Notes: generated from the sequence alone by a model not told the origin. DNA of 64,000 bases from Paracyclopina nana (GCA_019096065.1 JAGUCH010000008.1:3229001-3293000), one strand, 5' to 3'; shown: positions 23,552 to 37,300, counted from the stretch's first letter. Translations and numbers: made by a program.

Positions 23552-26500
23552 GTACATATATAGCTATTTTAGCATACATAATTATTGGATTCCAATTTGC
23601 TCCTGGCTCCATCGCTAATGAGGCGAAAGTTTGCAATTAGCATCTTGACACGACAGAAGCATATGTGCTGCATATAGGGAAAACATTAGCAACGGTTTGC
23701 ACGTATCACACTGGGGCAGCAGCAAAACTGGATTGGCAAAACCAAAGTAGAAGCCATCATTTATCAAACATTGATTAGCTGACATGGATATAATTGCACT
23801 CAGCTATATAATCTGAATGAAAAAGTTGGTGGGTTTTTTTTGCGTCTCTTGGTCGCAGGTTCCTTTTGATTTATGGTTCATCAGCTAAATGCAAAGCAAT
23901 CAGAGCTCTCTGAGAGCTTACTAATAACTCTCACACATCATCAGCGAAGGGGGCATGGCATTGTAACCCCGACACTCTGGTGTGCACAACCCTGTAATTA
24001 TTTGGAACAGCCCCAATGCCCATCTAGATCATGAAACGTTCACGGTGGGGTCGAGCTAGACGAGCGGAAAAAGCTTTGGATGGAATGCGAAATTAGTATC
24101 AATATTCTCCAAAACGGCAATATCCGGGGCTGAAGAGTCATTGCAGTAAAAATACGTATCATTTTACCATGGTATTCGTATATCAGCTGTAGACACTGGT
24201 ATTGTTATTTCCTTCTCAGTTTTCATGCTATCAAAACAGATAGCAGCCCAGAAAATAACAAATTATACATATAGTATCTGTTTGCTTTGCCAGATACAAA
24301 AATAATCCCAAATGGAGGCTGAGGATTAGAATTGATTTGTAGGATTTTAAAATGAGCCAAGGCAGCAGCTCTTGGTGGTGGCATGATAAATGAATCCCAG
24401 TTATTAGATGCTGACTAAGCTGGCTGAGAGTGAGTTTTCTTATCAAGATGAAAGTTAATAGGCAAAAGAACAATTCATTGTATACATTAGGGGCTCATCC
24501 TTTTTTCCCTGCATTCACATGAACCCACCGTGTTTTCATAACTGCTCTGTGCCCTCCTCATGCAACATTCACATATGCAAGTCCATTAGTTGTGCTGACA
24601 AGCAAAAAGTGGGACCATTAATCTACTGCTCTTCCTACTACTAGCCCAATATTTTCATAGAGCTCACACCTTTGTACGAAACCTAATTGATCAGCGATGG
24701 AAACCGAAGAATGACTCATGGTGTGCCCCAAAATGAATGGCTACAGCAACAGCAGCAGATGGTCCAGAAAAGCTTCTGGAAGTGCGATTAATTTTTCAAG
24801 AGAGAGAGAGAGTGAGTGAGTGCCAATCTTTCTCCTCCAGTGAAAAGAAGTATAGAAAAAGCTTTGACAAAGGGAAGGTGACAAAAAGGTTTGACCATCC
24901 TTCTTAATAATACTGCTATGAAGTAGTAGTTGCAATGGAATGTCCAATTATCTTTTTGAATAGGACTGAAATCCCCTCAGTTGACTCTAATCCAAATCTC
25001 TCTTGGCAAGCTGACTTTTTGATATTTTTGCAAGTGTTGAAAAACCACAGTGGGATGCACGCCATACTCATCATCCAGGAATGTGCCAATTTTCACAGCC
25101 AGAAGAATTGAAGTGCAATTTCCTGTGCTGAACATGCTGGCCAATTTTCAATGAAATTACGCGGAACTTACGCTGTGATTAACTATGGATAAAAAATGCT
25201 AATGGTACAATTATAGCCATCTACGTACCCTCATTTTTTGCTGCTGCATAATTATGCTACGTTGGATTACGAGTTGACATATCCAAGTGAATGATGGTGG
25301 CAAAACACGTCGAATAGGCTCTTCCTCAAGAGACTACTCGATCAGACATGGATCATAATTGCTTTTACCACACGCGCGCGTGCGGACTGGCTATTCCATA
25401 TTATTATAGTAAAATCTAGGGCTGTCTGCCCGAGAAAAAATAGCAACAAGGCTTTTCTCGCGCTTTATCAATCGCTAATGGATGCAGCAGCCTTTGGGGA
25501 AAAGCAACTCCATTAGGTGGTTTTTGCCCATTTTTCCAGGCATAAAACAACAACGCAACAAGCGCCTTATTTTCACGTAGCGTAGGCTAAATAATTGAAT
25601 CTCACTCTTTTTCCCGGTGTGCACACCCTACTTTCCTTTTGCTCAAGCGTGACCACGGAGAGCTATAGTAGCATACTCGTGGATTCCCAAAGGGATTTGG
25701 TGCGAATTTTTTTATGTGCATGACTCACATGCACATTTCAAAAACTCCCCACAACGTAAATGGGAAAGGAGCCAGCTGCACTTTGGGATATTGTTATTTT
25801 GGTGGTGGTTGACAGCTCGAAACACTTGTTTTGGACATTGTAAATTACCATTGCGACCAGAAGGTTGAAAGAGACGACAGAAGTAAGCAAACAGAATTGC
25901 ATGTTAATTATGACCTCCCTTGGCTCAGGAGGACAAAATGGTTATTGTGTGATTACTGACTGACATGGCATGCTGTCCTCTGCAAAAATAACCCTTTCCC
26001 AACCTTGTGGGATACATCGAAAATATAAGCTTTGAACCGCTTCGATTATATCCAGAATTATTGGTTCATTAAGGTGGTAGGGCTCTAACAAATTGCTCTT
26101 TAATACCATATACCACTTCAATTAGTATTAATGAAGTTTACATGATTAATCCACTAAATTGGGCCTGCATAATCCATCAAAAGGTAGTTACCAACTTGCA
26201 ACAATGCATTATAATGCTACAATGCAAGCACAGAATCGATCATAGTCTTTTTTAGGCTATAAAAGCAGATTCTGCATTTATTTGCTCACGCTACATAAGT
26301 AATAATCAGTGAGGTACGAGCAGAATAATGCTGTTCAATACAAGGTGGAAGAACGCATATATGAGCAAATGCTTCATCAGGATTGAAAGGCCAAAGAATC
26401 CAGCCCAGGGCCATGTTTGCCAATAACCCTTGGCCTTTATAAAGTTATGCAGGAATACCCAGCCAAAAGCTAGCGTAAAACTATTCAATACAGCCTCAAG

Positions 26501-27249
26501 TTGGGCCACCAAACTACTATATAGTAGCTCAGCCAAAAAAGAAAAGGTCGAGGAAATCCAAGAATTTAGCATCACAATAACAAGATTAGAAGATGTTCCT
26601 TTTCATCTGGAAAAACTGCCATATGTTTGTCATGGGATCAAGGAGAGAGAGCAGTGAGTGGTAATCTATTTTTCAGCATTGGCTAAATATTTGGGCTGGA
26701 AATCCTATTTAAGGCTATATACTCAAGCTCTTCTTTAGATAGAAATCGTAAACACGTAAAAAGGGGAGGTAAAAACTCCCATCATGGCGAGCACCAAATA
26801 AAAGCTGAAAGGATTTGAAAGGAGTTCCTCAGAGGAAATTGGTGGCTCCTTGCGAAAATATTGGTTTTTCTGATCGATGCAGGCTCGTGCAAAAGATTGC
26901 TAATCCGATTTTCTTCCTTCTTCACTGTTGACAAGAGGGATTTTGCATCAACCTATTTGGTCTACTAAATAAACTCAATAGCCAGAGAGATCAAAGAGAT
27001 AGGATGCATTACTCATCATAGTATACATACTTGGAGATCATTATCTTGCCAAAGATTACCATCAGTAATAACTAAATTAACATTTTGGTAGTTGCGCTCG
27101 CGAACTTCAAAGAAAATCGGAAAGTTGTCTGTGCTCATCACGCAACCTTTCTATAAGGATTTTTTTAGTGGTTATCATAGGAAAAAAATCTTCGTTGTGC
27201 ATTTTTATTGACTGGGCTCGCTTTGAAAAAAGTCAGTTATTAATTAACA
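23552..27249. other. Intergenic DNA, no firm gene
   Basis: The stretch is featureless apart from a GA run near 24802-24812 and a CG-alternating run near 25372-25382. A TATA-like CTATAAAAG near 26259 and an open frame ending at a strong donor (26427-26653) hint at an exon. I could not join it in phase to the gene that follows. Confidence 0.4.
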
Positions 27250-27778
27250 ATGTGTGCAGCAGTTGTGGCTTCTTCAACATTCAGGCAATCAAATAAAAAA
27301 TTGCCAAAAGATGACTCTAAATCACTTGTTGGACATGCCCCGGGATTGCATGCATGGAGCAAAGTGTGGATTCAACTGAACGCCCAGCTTTTCCAAAGCA
27401 GAAAAAAATTAAATGGAAAACGTCAAGTTAGTGAGCCAATTCTGCCAATTGATGCCCCCATTGAGGCAAAGCCTGAGCAGAGCAATCATCGTAAAAAAGT
27501 ACTATGATCTGTTCTGATTTTCATAATATTCTTATAAATTAATTAAGGTGCGGCCTAAAGTTAAGAAAGCTGAGAAAGTGACATGGGAGCCTCAGAAGAC
27601 GAAACCCTCAAAAAGGATTTTAGCTTGTGCCATCCTTGTTCTCATCATGTTTTTCATGGCTACAATTTTCGGCTTTATTATAGTGATTAATGGGTACGAA
27701 CTATTTTGTATATCATTTTTCGAGAGCAAAACCTTCAGGGAATTTGCGAAGAATGACTCGCGATGCAATCCGGAATGA
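27250..27778 (+). CDS. Putative orphan single-pass membrane protein
   Basis: Exons 27250-27498 and 27548-27778 join in phase 0 across a 49-bp intron (gtacta...aattaag), giving 159 residues. I do not recognise the family. The N-terminal 105 residues are Lys/Ser/Pro-rich with several basic clusters and no signal peptide. A 25-residue hydrophobic helix (about 107-131) is preceded by Lys-Pro-Ser-Lys-Arg, so the predicted orientation is N-terminus inside. The last 28 residues carry two cysteines. The intron is at the short end of the range seen in neighbouring genes and its acceptor lacks a strong pyrimidine tract. The model could be partial, with more exons upstream, or not a gene. Confidence 0.4.
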
Positions 27779-29191
27779 AAATCCGGATTCCTAAGCACTT
27801 CTTAAATGTGAAATACAACGTTCATTTTTCAAGATACATTTATACATGCTAATATGTCGAAAAGGCTTTTGGAATTTGAGAGCATTCGGTTACACTAACT
27901 TTCTAATCACTATCAAGATCCTTTGTAGGAGCACTAAAACTCATTTTAATCCCAGAGTTGTCATCCACATCCCCTTGAATATAAAACCATCGTGTCGCAA
28001 CTTACAAACACAAGCAGACTTATGTCCAATGGTTTTCTACATTAAGTACAAAAATGTGAAAATTCAAGCTTGATTCCATTGACGTGAGAAAGTAAAAAGA
28101 AAAAGTTAAAAACTGGAAGGCTGTCATAAGTGAATAGAATGCTAAAAAAAAATCCATAAATGTCTTATTGTCACCACGGACAACACCCTCTTTGTCTTTC
28201 ATGGTAAAGAAAAAGAAAGGCTTCCTGTAACAGCCAGTTATATGGGAAGCAGGGTAGAAGTAGCTAGGTCAATTTATGGCTCGAGTCCATTTTGAAAATT
28301 GGTTCTCACGTAGCTACTGCTATGGCAGTCGTAGTTCCAACAGAATTTTGCCAAGCAGAGCTTCTCCTGCTTTCATATGCAAGCCAGATTTGCATGGCTT
28401 GCCATATAATACAAGGAAAATGCGCATCTACTTGAGAGTGGACTAAATTGCATCAAGATGGAAATTCATTGCAAAAAAGCCATAAAATTAGCTATTTGGT
28501 TTCAGTGATTGCCCCTCATTAAAGTCACCTAGACCATGTAAGTTTTGACTTGTTCATGCCTAAAAAAAGAGCATGGATTTTTTTTCTTTTGCTCCTTTTA
28601 GAAGATGGTGGATTTTTTTCTTATGCTCCTTCTGGAAGATGGTGGATTTTGATGGTAAAAACTTGTGAAAGTTCAATTGAGTGCACTTCACCCATTAAAG
28701 ATTCCCTCTAGGAATATGGCTTTTACCCTTGCTCTCCTCCTTATTCTGTGAATTTTCTTTTTATCGACATAAGACTTTCCGAAAGGATAATGGCGCCGTA
28801 AAACTAACTGGGCAGAAAAAGTGCCTGCTGCCATTTTGCATTTCATGTTTCCAATTTGCGCGCGAGCTGACTGATGACAAAATAGCATATCTTGATATAC
28901 TGGAATTTTCATTAACGCAAGCAATGACCGCACTCCGGCTATCTTTTCAAAAGCTTGCAGCAGTTTTTGCAGTTTTGTGAAAATCTGGAATTTTACATGA
29001 TAGTAGGGCTGGCTCGCACATGGGTCACGCGCAGTGTCGGTGTCACTCTCAGCAGCTTCAGCTACCTGAGGGCTGAGAGACTGTATAGAGCTAAGACGCG
29101 ACCTGGCTGTTGACCGACGCGCTCCTTAATTGGCCTCAGCAGACAGCAGCTAACAAACATTTCTCACACAAGAAAACTCTCAATACGGGAT
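27779..29191. other. Intergenic DNA
   Basis: No gene is supportable. The only structure I see is a short tandem repeat of 35-bp units at 28574-28655. Confidence 0.5.
28574..28655. repeat. Short tandem repeat, 34-35 bp unit
   Basis: Two imperfect copies of a unit beginning TGGATTTTTTT, passing through GCTCCTT and ending GAAGATGG, are followed by the start of a third (TGGATTTT). The copies differ at a few positions. Confidence 0.7.
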
Positions 29192-30748
29192 ATGGAGGAG
29201 CCCACCGTTTTTCAATTGGACTACGAGCTGCCGAAGGACTCTATCAAGAACTGGCTTGACAGAAACTCAACCAACCCTCCAAACCTATCTGTCTTCCACT
29301 ATGAGTACTTCAGCGTTTCCCTCCAGCCCAAGAAGGGCGACCCTCTCAACATTCATAAGGATAGAGTGCCAGTTTTGGTGGTAAGCAATTCCACGATGGT
29401 GCCACGAGGCCAGAGTGTTTGCTTACGATCCTATGATGAATATGTCCAAATGTCCTCGTTCCTCAGACCCTTCATCAGACAAAATCAGTTTCCCTCCATT
29501 CCCAAGATGAAGAGAAGTGAGCAAGAGGAGAGCATTTTGGCCTTTCTCAAGTGGTGCGGATCCTACGGGGCAATTATACAAAACGTGGAGGTCCAGCTTT
29601 TTATCTTCACCCTCAAGCCAGTTGAGGAGATCATCAAGTGTTTCAATGGCGCCGACAAGAGAAGACGAGCACCTAGCAGAAGTGAGGTTTTTAATTCGAT
29701 GCCAAAGACAATGCTGCCACACGAGGAGCCATATTTGGTGGACATGAGCCTGCGGCAAATGTTTGACCATTCCAGCCTTGGCATGACTGTGGAAATGGGA
29801 GTCGATCCTCTGCAGGATGGAGTTTCGTTGGAAGATGATGGCATTGATTACCGTCATTTCAAGGAAACTTATCTCGCGAAATGTGCTCCAACAATCATCA
29901 TTCATCCAGAAGACCAAGAGCTGTAAGCATTTTCTGCCATAAAAGTACTTTAGAAAGCATTGAATTTTTTCCTCTCCAGATTCCCTCGAAGAACTGCGAG
30001 GTCCATCAAGATGAGCCATGTGGAGGTTCATTTTGCTCAGATGATCAACAACATGGTCATTGCTCCAATGCTGGAAACTCCAGAAGAGTCCGTGCCAGCT
30101 TGGGAATGGGGCGGATGCAATGATGGCTCATCTTGCCCTCTTCATTCCATGAATGAAGGCCTCATCAGAAGCTACAGGGAGAAAGCACTCAACAAATTTC
30201 ACCAAGGCATCTTCAGTGATGATTCAGACTCACCAAATGAACTCTTGAAGCATTTGCCTGCTTTCCCACTGAACCTCATTTTCACTCAAATCAGGAGAAA
30301 AGGTAATCATTGGCAGTATTTCATTAATTGATTGTTGCTAATTTGAGGCTTTCTCATTGCAGTTGTGAAAAAGCCAAAGAAACCGGTCATCAGAAAGTGC
30401 AAGCTGCATGCTGATGTTTCAAGACAAACCATCAGCCCTCATGCTAATACAGCTCGGTCAAGAGCTCAGAAAGAAGAATCAATTGAAGTTCTTGATGTGG
30501 AAGAAGTTCACTGCTCAGAAGATGGCAGAAATTCACCAAGCTCCAGCTCACTTTCGTCATCAATGGCAGTCCTGACCAAGGAGGACTCAATCAGGGCGGT
30601 TGCCGCAGTGGTGACGTCAGATGACAGATCGTCTTTCGCGTCCATCTCCGAACTTCCTGAGCTCGAATCAACCCGAAAGGATGACGGTGAGGACTCGAGC
30701 AGCTTTGGTACGGTATCATCTGGCGAGGAGAAAAAATTTGCAAGCTAA
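29192..30748 (+). CDS. Orphan 479-residue protein, probably soluble
   Basis: Exons 29192-29922, 29980-30302 and 30363-30748 join in phases 2 and 1 over 57- and 60-bp introns with good GT...cag sites, giving 479 residues. I do not recognise the family. There is no signal peptide or membrane segment. Residues about 1-350 look globular with many aromatics (FHYEYFSVSL near 35, AWEWGGC near 285). Next comes a basic stretch (KKPKKPVIRKCK, about 354-365) that could act as a nuclear signal. The acidic, serine-rich C-terminus contains SIEVLDVEEV, which fits the hydrophobic-then-acidic pattern of a SUMO-interacting motif (inference). The long first exon, splice-phase agreement and even codon use make this a confident gene with unknown function. 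Confidence 0.8.
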
Positions 30749-33700
30749 GGAATTCGTTCCTTGCCGAAAAAATGAGACACCCAAATGTTCTTTCTTTTAT
30801 TTGTTTTGAAAAAAAACTGAACCAGTCCTGGTTGAATTGACGCACTTTTTGAGGCGCATTAGTTAAAAATGAGGCCTGTGTGGCGTTGTTTATGATTGCC
30901 TTTGGAACACATTTGGCAAGCTCCTTTCCTTCTTTTGTGTAATTGAAAAAAAGATTAGTGGGCACGGAGCTGTGTGTGAGACCCCACTTTTCAGTTTTAT
31001 GACAATGAATGGGGCAGTGAAAGTCCGAGACGTTTTTCTTGTGTGGTCTCTGCTAAAGAGTTTTGAGACGAAGAAAATCATGAAAATTCAACCCACGTCG
31101 TAAGCCAAAGGAGGACATAACAGTTTTCTCATGCTTATGCTTTGAAACTTGGCAGTGGACTCAGCCTCCAAGAATGAGAATGGCTCAATTTGCTGCTTTC
31201 TCTCCGCTTACAAAATTATTTCGAGACTTTTCATTAGAGCCTCGTAAAAAGAGCAGAAATCTTGCGCAGGAGAAGGAAGGAAGAGCAAACTATGATAATG
31301 TGTTTGATCGTCTTATGTGTACAATGTTTGCGCACCCTTTTGACGGTTGTTGACATTTTGCTTCCAAATCCAATCGAGATCATCTTGAGCTAGAAAGTCA
31401 AGCTTGCTTAGGCTCCTCCAAGTTTGCTCTCATAACTTTCTTTCACTGGCTTAGTACATGGTACCAAGGCTCAAAATGGTAATTAGACCTAAAACAAGCA
31501 AGACTTATCCAATCTTTCACCTCGTTCTTTTTGAGCTATTTTTCTCCCCTCAAACATCTCAACAGCTTGCTTTTTTATGGCTAATTGCTTGTAGCAAGTA
31601 TAGCCAAAGGATGTACATGCCTACAAGAACATTTTTCTAGTTCTTCTATGCAAATCTGGCAAAACAATTAGCATTTAAAGCGCAGCACTTCTTTTGAAAG
31701 TAGTTGGCTTTCTGGTATGAGTTGTCACAACATTCTCAAGCCAGTACATTTTTAGCTCGGCTTATGCTGCTAAATCCACATTTTTTCAGGAGGAGGAGGA
31801 AAGCTTCTGGCAAAACTGTACTTGAGCCTGCGCTCTTCTTTTATTGGCCTTTTCTCTCTTCCTTTAATGGCTCCATTGTAGATTAGTTATCGGTGCAATC
31901 ATTCATCATCAAAGCCTGACGCGAGATTAGTCGTCTTTTCTGGATCCTGTGCCACCAGTACAAGAAGCCCAAGCACGTGGCAGAATCACTTCACGTCCAA
32001 TTGATCAAATTATCCATCTCTATGATAATTGTCCTTGCTTACTTAAAAAGTAGACATTTTCTAGCCGGGCAACATGCAGCATTACTTTATTAGGCCTTGG
32101 AATACTCTGTAGCCTAGTCATGTTGTAACTTTTTACTCGGGAATGGAAGGTTTGCTTTTTGTGCATTTTTCCAGTAGCAGCAGAAACAACAACAGTGCAT
32201 GCAGCTAGCTAGGTGTGTTAGTGGAAAGAATTGGGAAATTAGTTTAGGTCCTAACTGGTTAATGGGTGGGTCCAAAGATATGTGTGTGACCTCAAAGCTA
32301 GCTGAATTATTGTGGGACTTTTCCCAATGAGAAGCATATCTTCTAGAGTAGAGCAACAGTACTTTTTTAAGAAGGAATGTGTGTATTTTCCAGGGTCTGC
32401 TGATGATGATATCGTATATAATCGTTTTAAATAAGCGCAATCATCTCACAATTTAGCAATACATTGAGTTATATAGCATGGCAGATATGGAGAACGTAAT
32501 GTTAGCAGAGAGTGAGGTTCTCTTGTCTTGAGATCCAGGAACTGAGGGGTTGTTTTGTAGTGGAAGTGGTAACATATGTGTTGACTATTATAGAGTATTA
32601 TATTGCAACTTGACGCAAGCACAAACTGATTTGTGCCACGATTTGGTAAATAGTCTCTCTCTAGTTTTTTCCTCAGCTTTCTTCATATGGCCAAGACAAT
32701 GGTCAGAAGGAGATCAAACAGCAGCAGGGCTGTCAAAGCTGTTAGCCTCCATCCATCTGGAAGAGACAAGAGATTTTAAACAATATTTGCAAGTGGCAGT
32801 TTCTACTGCTCCACTGAATCTCAACTGCTGCTGCTGCCCTAGTACAACTTGTCATTCCAGAAATTGTGCTGACTGGGCCGAAAAAAATATTTAAGTAGTA
32901 CTGAGTTTATTCTCTTGATTCTCCTTTTCCCCTCCACTGTTGCAATTACTGCTATGAAATTGCCTTGCAGTTTTTGCTCAAGAGGTTTCAAGAGTGGAAA
33001 AAATCGTGATACAATTTGACGGGTGGCGCTATTCTACCTACCTTGAAAACCTACAAATATACAAACTCGACCCCAATTGACCCTGAGGTGCGAATTCAAA
33101 CCTTTGTGAAAGTTTGTATTTTAAAATTAATAAAGTACAAACTCAGTTTAGTGGTGCCCATCAATTTATAGAATGCAAACTTGAGAGCAGTTGACCCCTA
33201 AGTGTGAATTCACACTTGTAAATGTGTTTAAAAAATAGTTCTAGCTGCATCAAATTGAGTAAATAAACAGGCAGAGTTGGAGAATTTGTTTTTTCTTCTG
33301 ATTCTACTGATTTTCATTGTTGGTTTATGTGCTGCTACTTATTTTCTAAAGGATTTTGGGGCATCCAAGCTTATTAGTCAACAAAGAAGTACTCATCTAA
33401 GTATCATCCAATTTCAGCCTAAAATGAAAGCTAACCTGATCATTGAATTGGCTAAAAATGCTCTTTTTGCGAATTATTAATATTACAATGCTTTCACATA
33501 AAAAATTGTTATAGATTACTTTAAATGACCTTTTGAATGAACCTTTAAGAAGTTGCTAAAAATACACCCATCTGCAGCCAAATTGAGAATTTGATCTGTC
33601 TAGTTTGTGACAAAGGTGTGAGCTCACAAATTGGATCAAGTTTGCATTTTATTGATTATCCAGAGTTTGTATAATACTAAATTATAATTGGCAAACTCAC

Positions 33701-34322
33701 GCTAAGGTGTGAATTTTTGATTAAGCATCAGATTGTGATAAGTTTGTATGTTAGTAGATTTTCAAGGTGGCTATAGTATAGCCGCCGCAATTTGACACCT
33801 GAATGCAAACAGTCTGACGCGTGCTCTATATAATAAAAAAGCCTCTCTGGAGGGTGTTTCTGCAAAAAATGTTTACTTTGTTGGAGGAGGTGTTCAAGAA
33901 GCAATCTAATAAAAGCCTGGAACTTTGGTTTCGACTATGTACACAATATAGATGATTCGACCCATAAATCTCGCGAATTCGCGAGAGGAAAAAGGGGTAT
34001 ATGGTATATATATTTAGTGGATGTACCACCCGCGGAGTAAATAAATTCAGAGTTGCTCGACGGCCTAATATCGCCCTCCCAGCATGGCCATGGGTATAAG
34101 CATTTTGCTATGCGGTAAACTGTAAACGTTGCGACACACGAAATAATACTGAGCAAGGTGTAGCACACCAACTCCTAGATTTCAATTTGCTTTCCTCCTT
34201 GTGATATGATGTCTTAGATCATCATGAAAACTGGTGTGTCCTGCATTGCGGCTACCCTTGATTTCAGATTGCTTTGCCACTTTTATGTACCAGCAGAGTC
34301 TGGACGCAATAAAAGCAATGGA
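30749..34322. other. Intergenic DNA containing a Mutator-like element
   Basis: Apart from the transposon at 33012-33796 I see no feature. Open frames at 32550-32894 and 32114-32440 have no domain or splice partner. Confidence 0.5.
33012..33796. mobile_element. Non-autonomous Mutator-like (MULE) element with 9-bp target duplication
   Basis: CAATTTGAC occurs as a direct repeat at 33012-33020 and 33788-33796. It flanks a 767-bp segment whose ends are inverted: left GGTGGCGCTATTCTACCTAC, continuing CTTGAAAACCTAC and ATACAAACT; right, in reverse complement, GGCGGCTATACTATAGCCAC, then CTTGAAAATCTAC and ATACAAACTT. A 9-bp duplication is typical of Mutator-like transposons. The interior is AT-rich and holds diverged repeated units with CAAACT and GTGTGAATTC words, including an 18-bp palindrome at 33200-33217. 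There is no transposase, so it would depend on a copy elsewhere. Confidence 0.85.
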
Positions 34323-37300
34323 CTACACTGGCCACGCCAGAAATAAAAGCCACGAGACAAAAAAGCTAGCCAAGGGAAAATTCCAAGATTTGATACCGTT
34401 CGTTCTCCGGCTTTCTAGGGCTTTTTCTCCTAGCCCCAATCCAGGGTAGATGGCTGACGTCGAGGTGAAGTACTCTGAGTAAATACTGGCGGTACACTTG
34501 AGTGACACGTGGCCTTGCACGAAATGCTGTCGTTTCAGCTGAAACCTCAGCCTTAGCCTGGCGGTGTAGAGGTCGCCAGCCTCCTCTTGGGGTGGGATCA
34601 GTGTGACGTAGCTATTGGTGGGCCTCTCGTCGTTGATGTACCATTTGAGCATGGCTGGCGGCTTCGACCTCAGCGAGGTGCAGTTCACATCGAGCCATTC
34701 GCCGACTCTGTAGCCCACTTCGTTGGCCCCAGAGATGATGGGGCGATCGTCAGGTAAGTCAATAACCTGAAAAAAGGATTCAATAGATTACAGTGGAATA
34801 TTAAGTATCAAAAATGGCTGAAACGCACTGTCATTTCTCCTGCACCAGTTGAGGTCTTGAATCTCGGGGCCTCGGAGCTGACCTCGCAAGCGTAGACGCC
34901 CGAGGCTCCCAAGGTGAGGCTGTTTAATGCGACCACCCTGTGATTTGACAGCCTTTGCTGAAAATGCAAAGAGAATTGATTACTTTCTGCCTGAAATCCT
35001 AATGAGCTCTCCGCGCGCTGCTTCTTACATCCACGGTGATCCATGGCACCTTGAAGACCTGCGATGGCGGATTATCCTTGGGAACGTATCTAGATGGATG
35101 AATGATATATTCTGAGATGACGAAGCTCCTTTTAATTATTTCCCCCCATATTCCCCCCCAAATATGCAAAATATCAACTTTCAGATGAAAACAAACATTA
35201 AGCTTTCTAAAAGAGCTCATACTTGGCTTTCTAAAAATTAAGTATATGCTTACCTGTAGAACTCGTGGCCATCTTTGTACCATTTGACCGAGTACAGCTT
35301 CTCCTCGACTCCATTTTTGCTCTTCTCTAGCTCGTAGTTGCATACTAGGTCCGCTCTTCCACCCACGACAGGATATCGGGGCACTTCAACGCGAGCTATC
35401 GTTATCGACCAAGAAGGCTCTGAAAAAGCAAACAGCAAAAAGGTCAGCTCTCCTATTTAAAACATCTGGTGGTCTGGCCAAGAAGCTGCATCATTAGCGG
35501 GGAAAACTTTTGATGCTTGGCAGCTCTGAGTTGGCTGATATGCTGCGATTACGCAGAGTTTTCATAAAACGCAGGCGATTAGATTACTTCTTGTGTTGCA
35601 CAAACGACGACAGCTCAAATGAGAAGTGCAATGAATGCAATATGGGGGCGAGAGAGAAAAAAGCGGGCGTTAAATCTTTTTCTTCGCCTATGTGCTGACA
35701 TTGCGCAGATCCCCGAAACTACAAACACAATGGAGCTACATAGCCTATGCTATAGTAGACTGGCTGTCACCCCCTTATCATCATCGCATTATGCTCAAGT
35801 ACAGTATAAAAGCCATATATAGCTGCATGGCAAGGCAAAGGAAACAGATTCGAAAACATGAAATGAAGCTGCTCGAAAAAAAAGGAAACGACTGCGATCG
35901 AGAGATCGTTTGCAGCCACGGATATGCTAATTGCTCTTTTATGACCAATGCACATGCACACTCGCTTATAAGAGCATTTATAATTGCCAGCTGCTGCCAA
36001 TGACCTTTCAGAGTACCTTTCACTTATTGCTGACCAGGTAATTGACAAGTAATTATGAAAATACAATTCGCATTTTACAAAAGGTGCAATTGGAGTGAGT
36101 TAACGCGAAATCGATTGATTTCGGCCAATTTCTGACTTATTATCGTGTCTGAATATGTGCTTAACTGACAGCCGAAATTGCGGGCTGCACATCTGGATAA
36201 ATTCCCATTGTTGCTAAAAGGAGTTAATAGTAGTAGTGGAGAGCAGCTTGATCAATAGTTTGAATGGCTGCATCATCTCGACAAAAGGCTATCTATTACC
36301 ATTCGTAGTCGATAAGTTTTGCAGGTTGCTCATGTCGTCAGGGTCTCATCATTGCTTTGATCAAACATGAGCGACGGCAAAAAGTTTTCTGTTTGCCCTA
36401 GAAATTGCTAGGAGCAAAACTTTCCAATCACATTTGATCAATGGGAAGCAACGACGAAAAAAGACGAAGAATATCATAAACAAATCACAAAGATTTCTCT
36501 GTATATTCACCGTTCAGCTTCGTTGGCCACCAACAACCACCACTACTTTTACTGCTACCCCTTTTGCATAATGGCTGGCGCGTGCACAGCGGGGAAAGCT
36601 GGCCTTTAAAAACTCCTGTCACTAAGGCTGATCAATCCCTTTTATCTGCTGTCACTAATAGCCATTGACAGGCGATCATCGAGTATTTTTTGCGCGAGGT
36701 TGACATTTTTGAACGAAATTTGCCAACAGTAGAGGCGAGGCTTACTTTTGAGTGACCTGGGATCTCGTTCAGATTGATCACGCATGAAGCAAGGATTTCC
36801 GACTGTCATTCACTTCGCACGAGACTCGATAATGACGACAATTTCGCAGTCCTTACTCAATTCATCAATCATTCAAAAAGCCGAATCACGCACGTATTTC
36901 TGCTTTTTTAATCAAATTCCACTTCCGCGAGACAATTGCAGCAGAAAAAATTAGAAAGCTCTTCAATGAAGCACTTTGTGACATTTTTCAAGTTTTGATG
37001 TGTGCTTTGTTGCCTAATAATGTGAGTCATATCATATAAAAGTGTGCTACTATATGCACAAAGGCGTTGGCTTTTGCCACCAAATAAAGGCAGAGGCGTC
37101 GCGTGATTCACAGTAGTGTATTTAGACTAATAGAAAAAAGAATGAAAGCTCCTTAACCATATATACTACTATGATATGACGAAAGAAAGCTAAAGACAGA
37201 CTAGGGAGGACTCTTGACAAATTGATTGTTCAGCAATGCTACTTTTCTACCATTCTACTATGATTAATGTAGGCTAAGCCGAAGAAAAGCAGCTCCAAGT

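Noticed and set aside
33277..33480. 67-codon frame starting with a hydrophobic segment
   Set aside because: It lies inside the Mutator-like element, lacks an ATG at its start and has no splice support.
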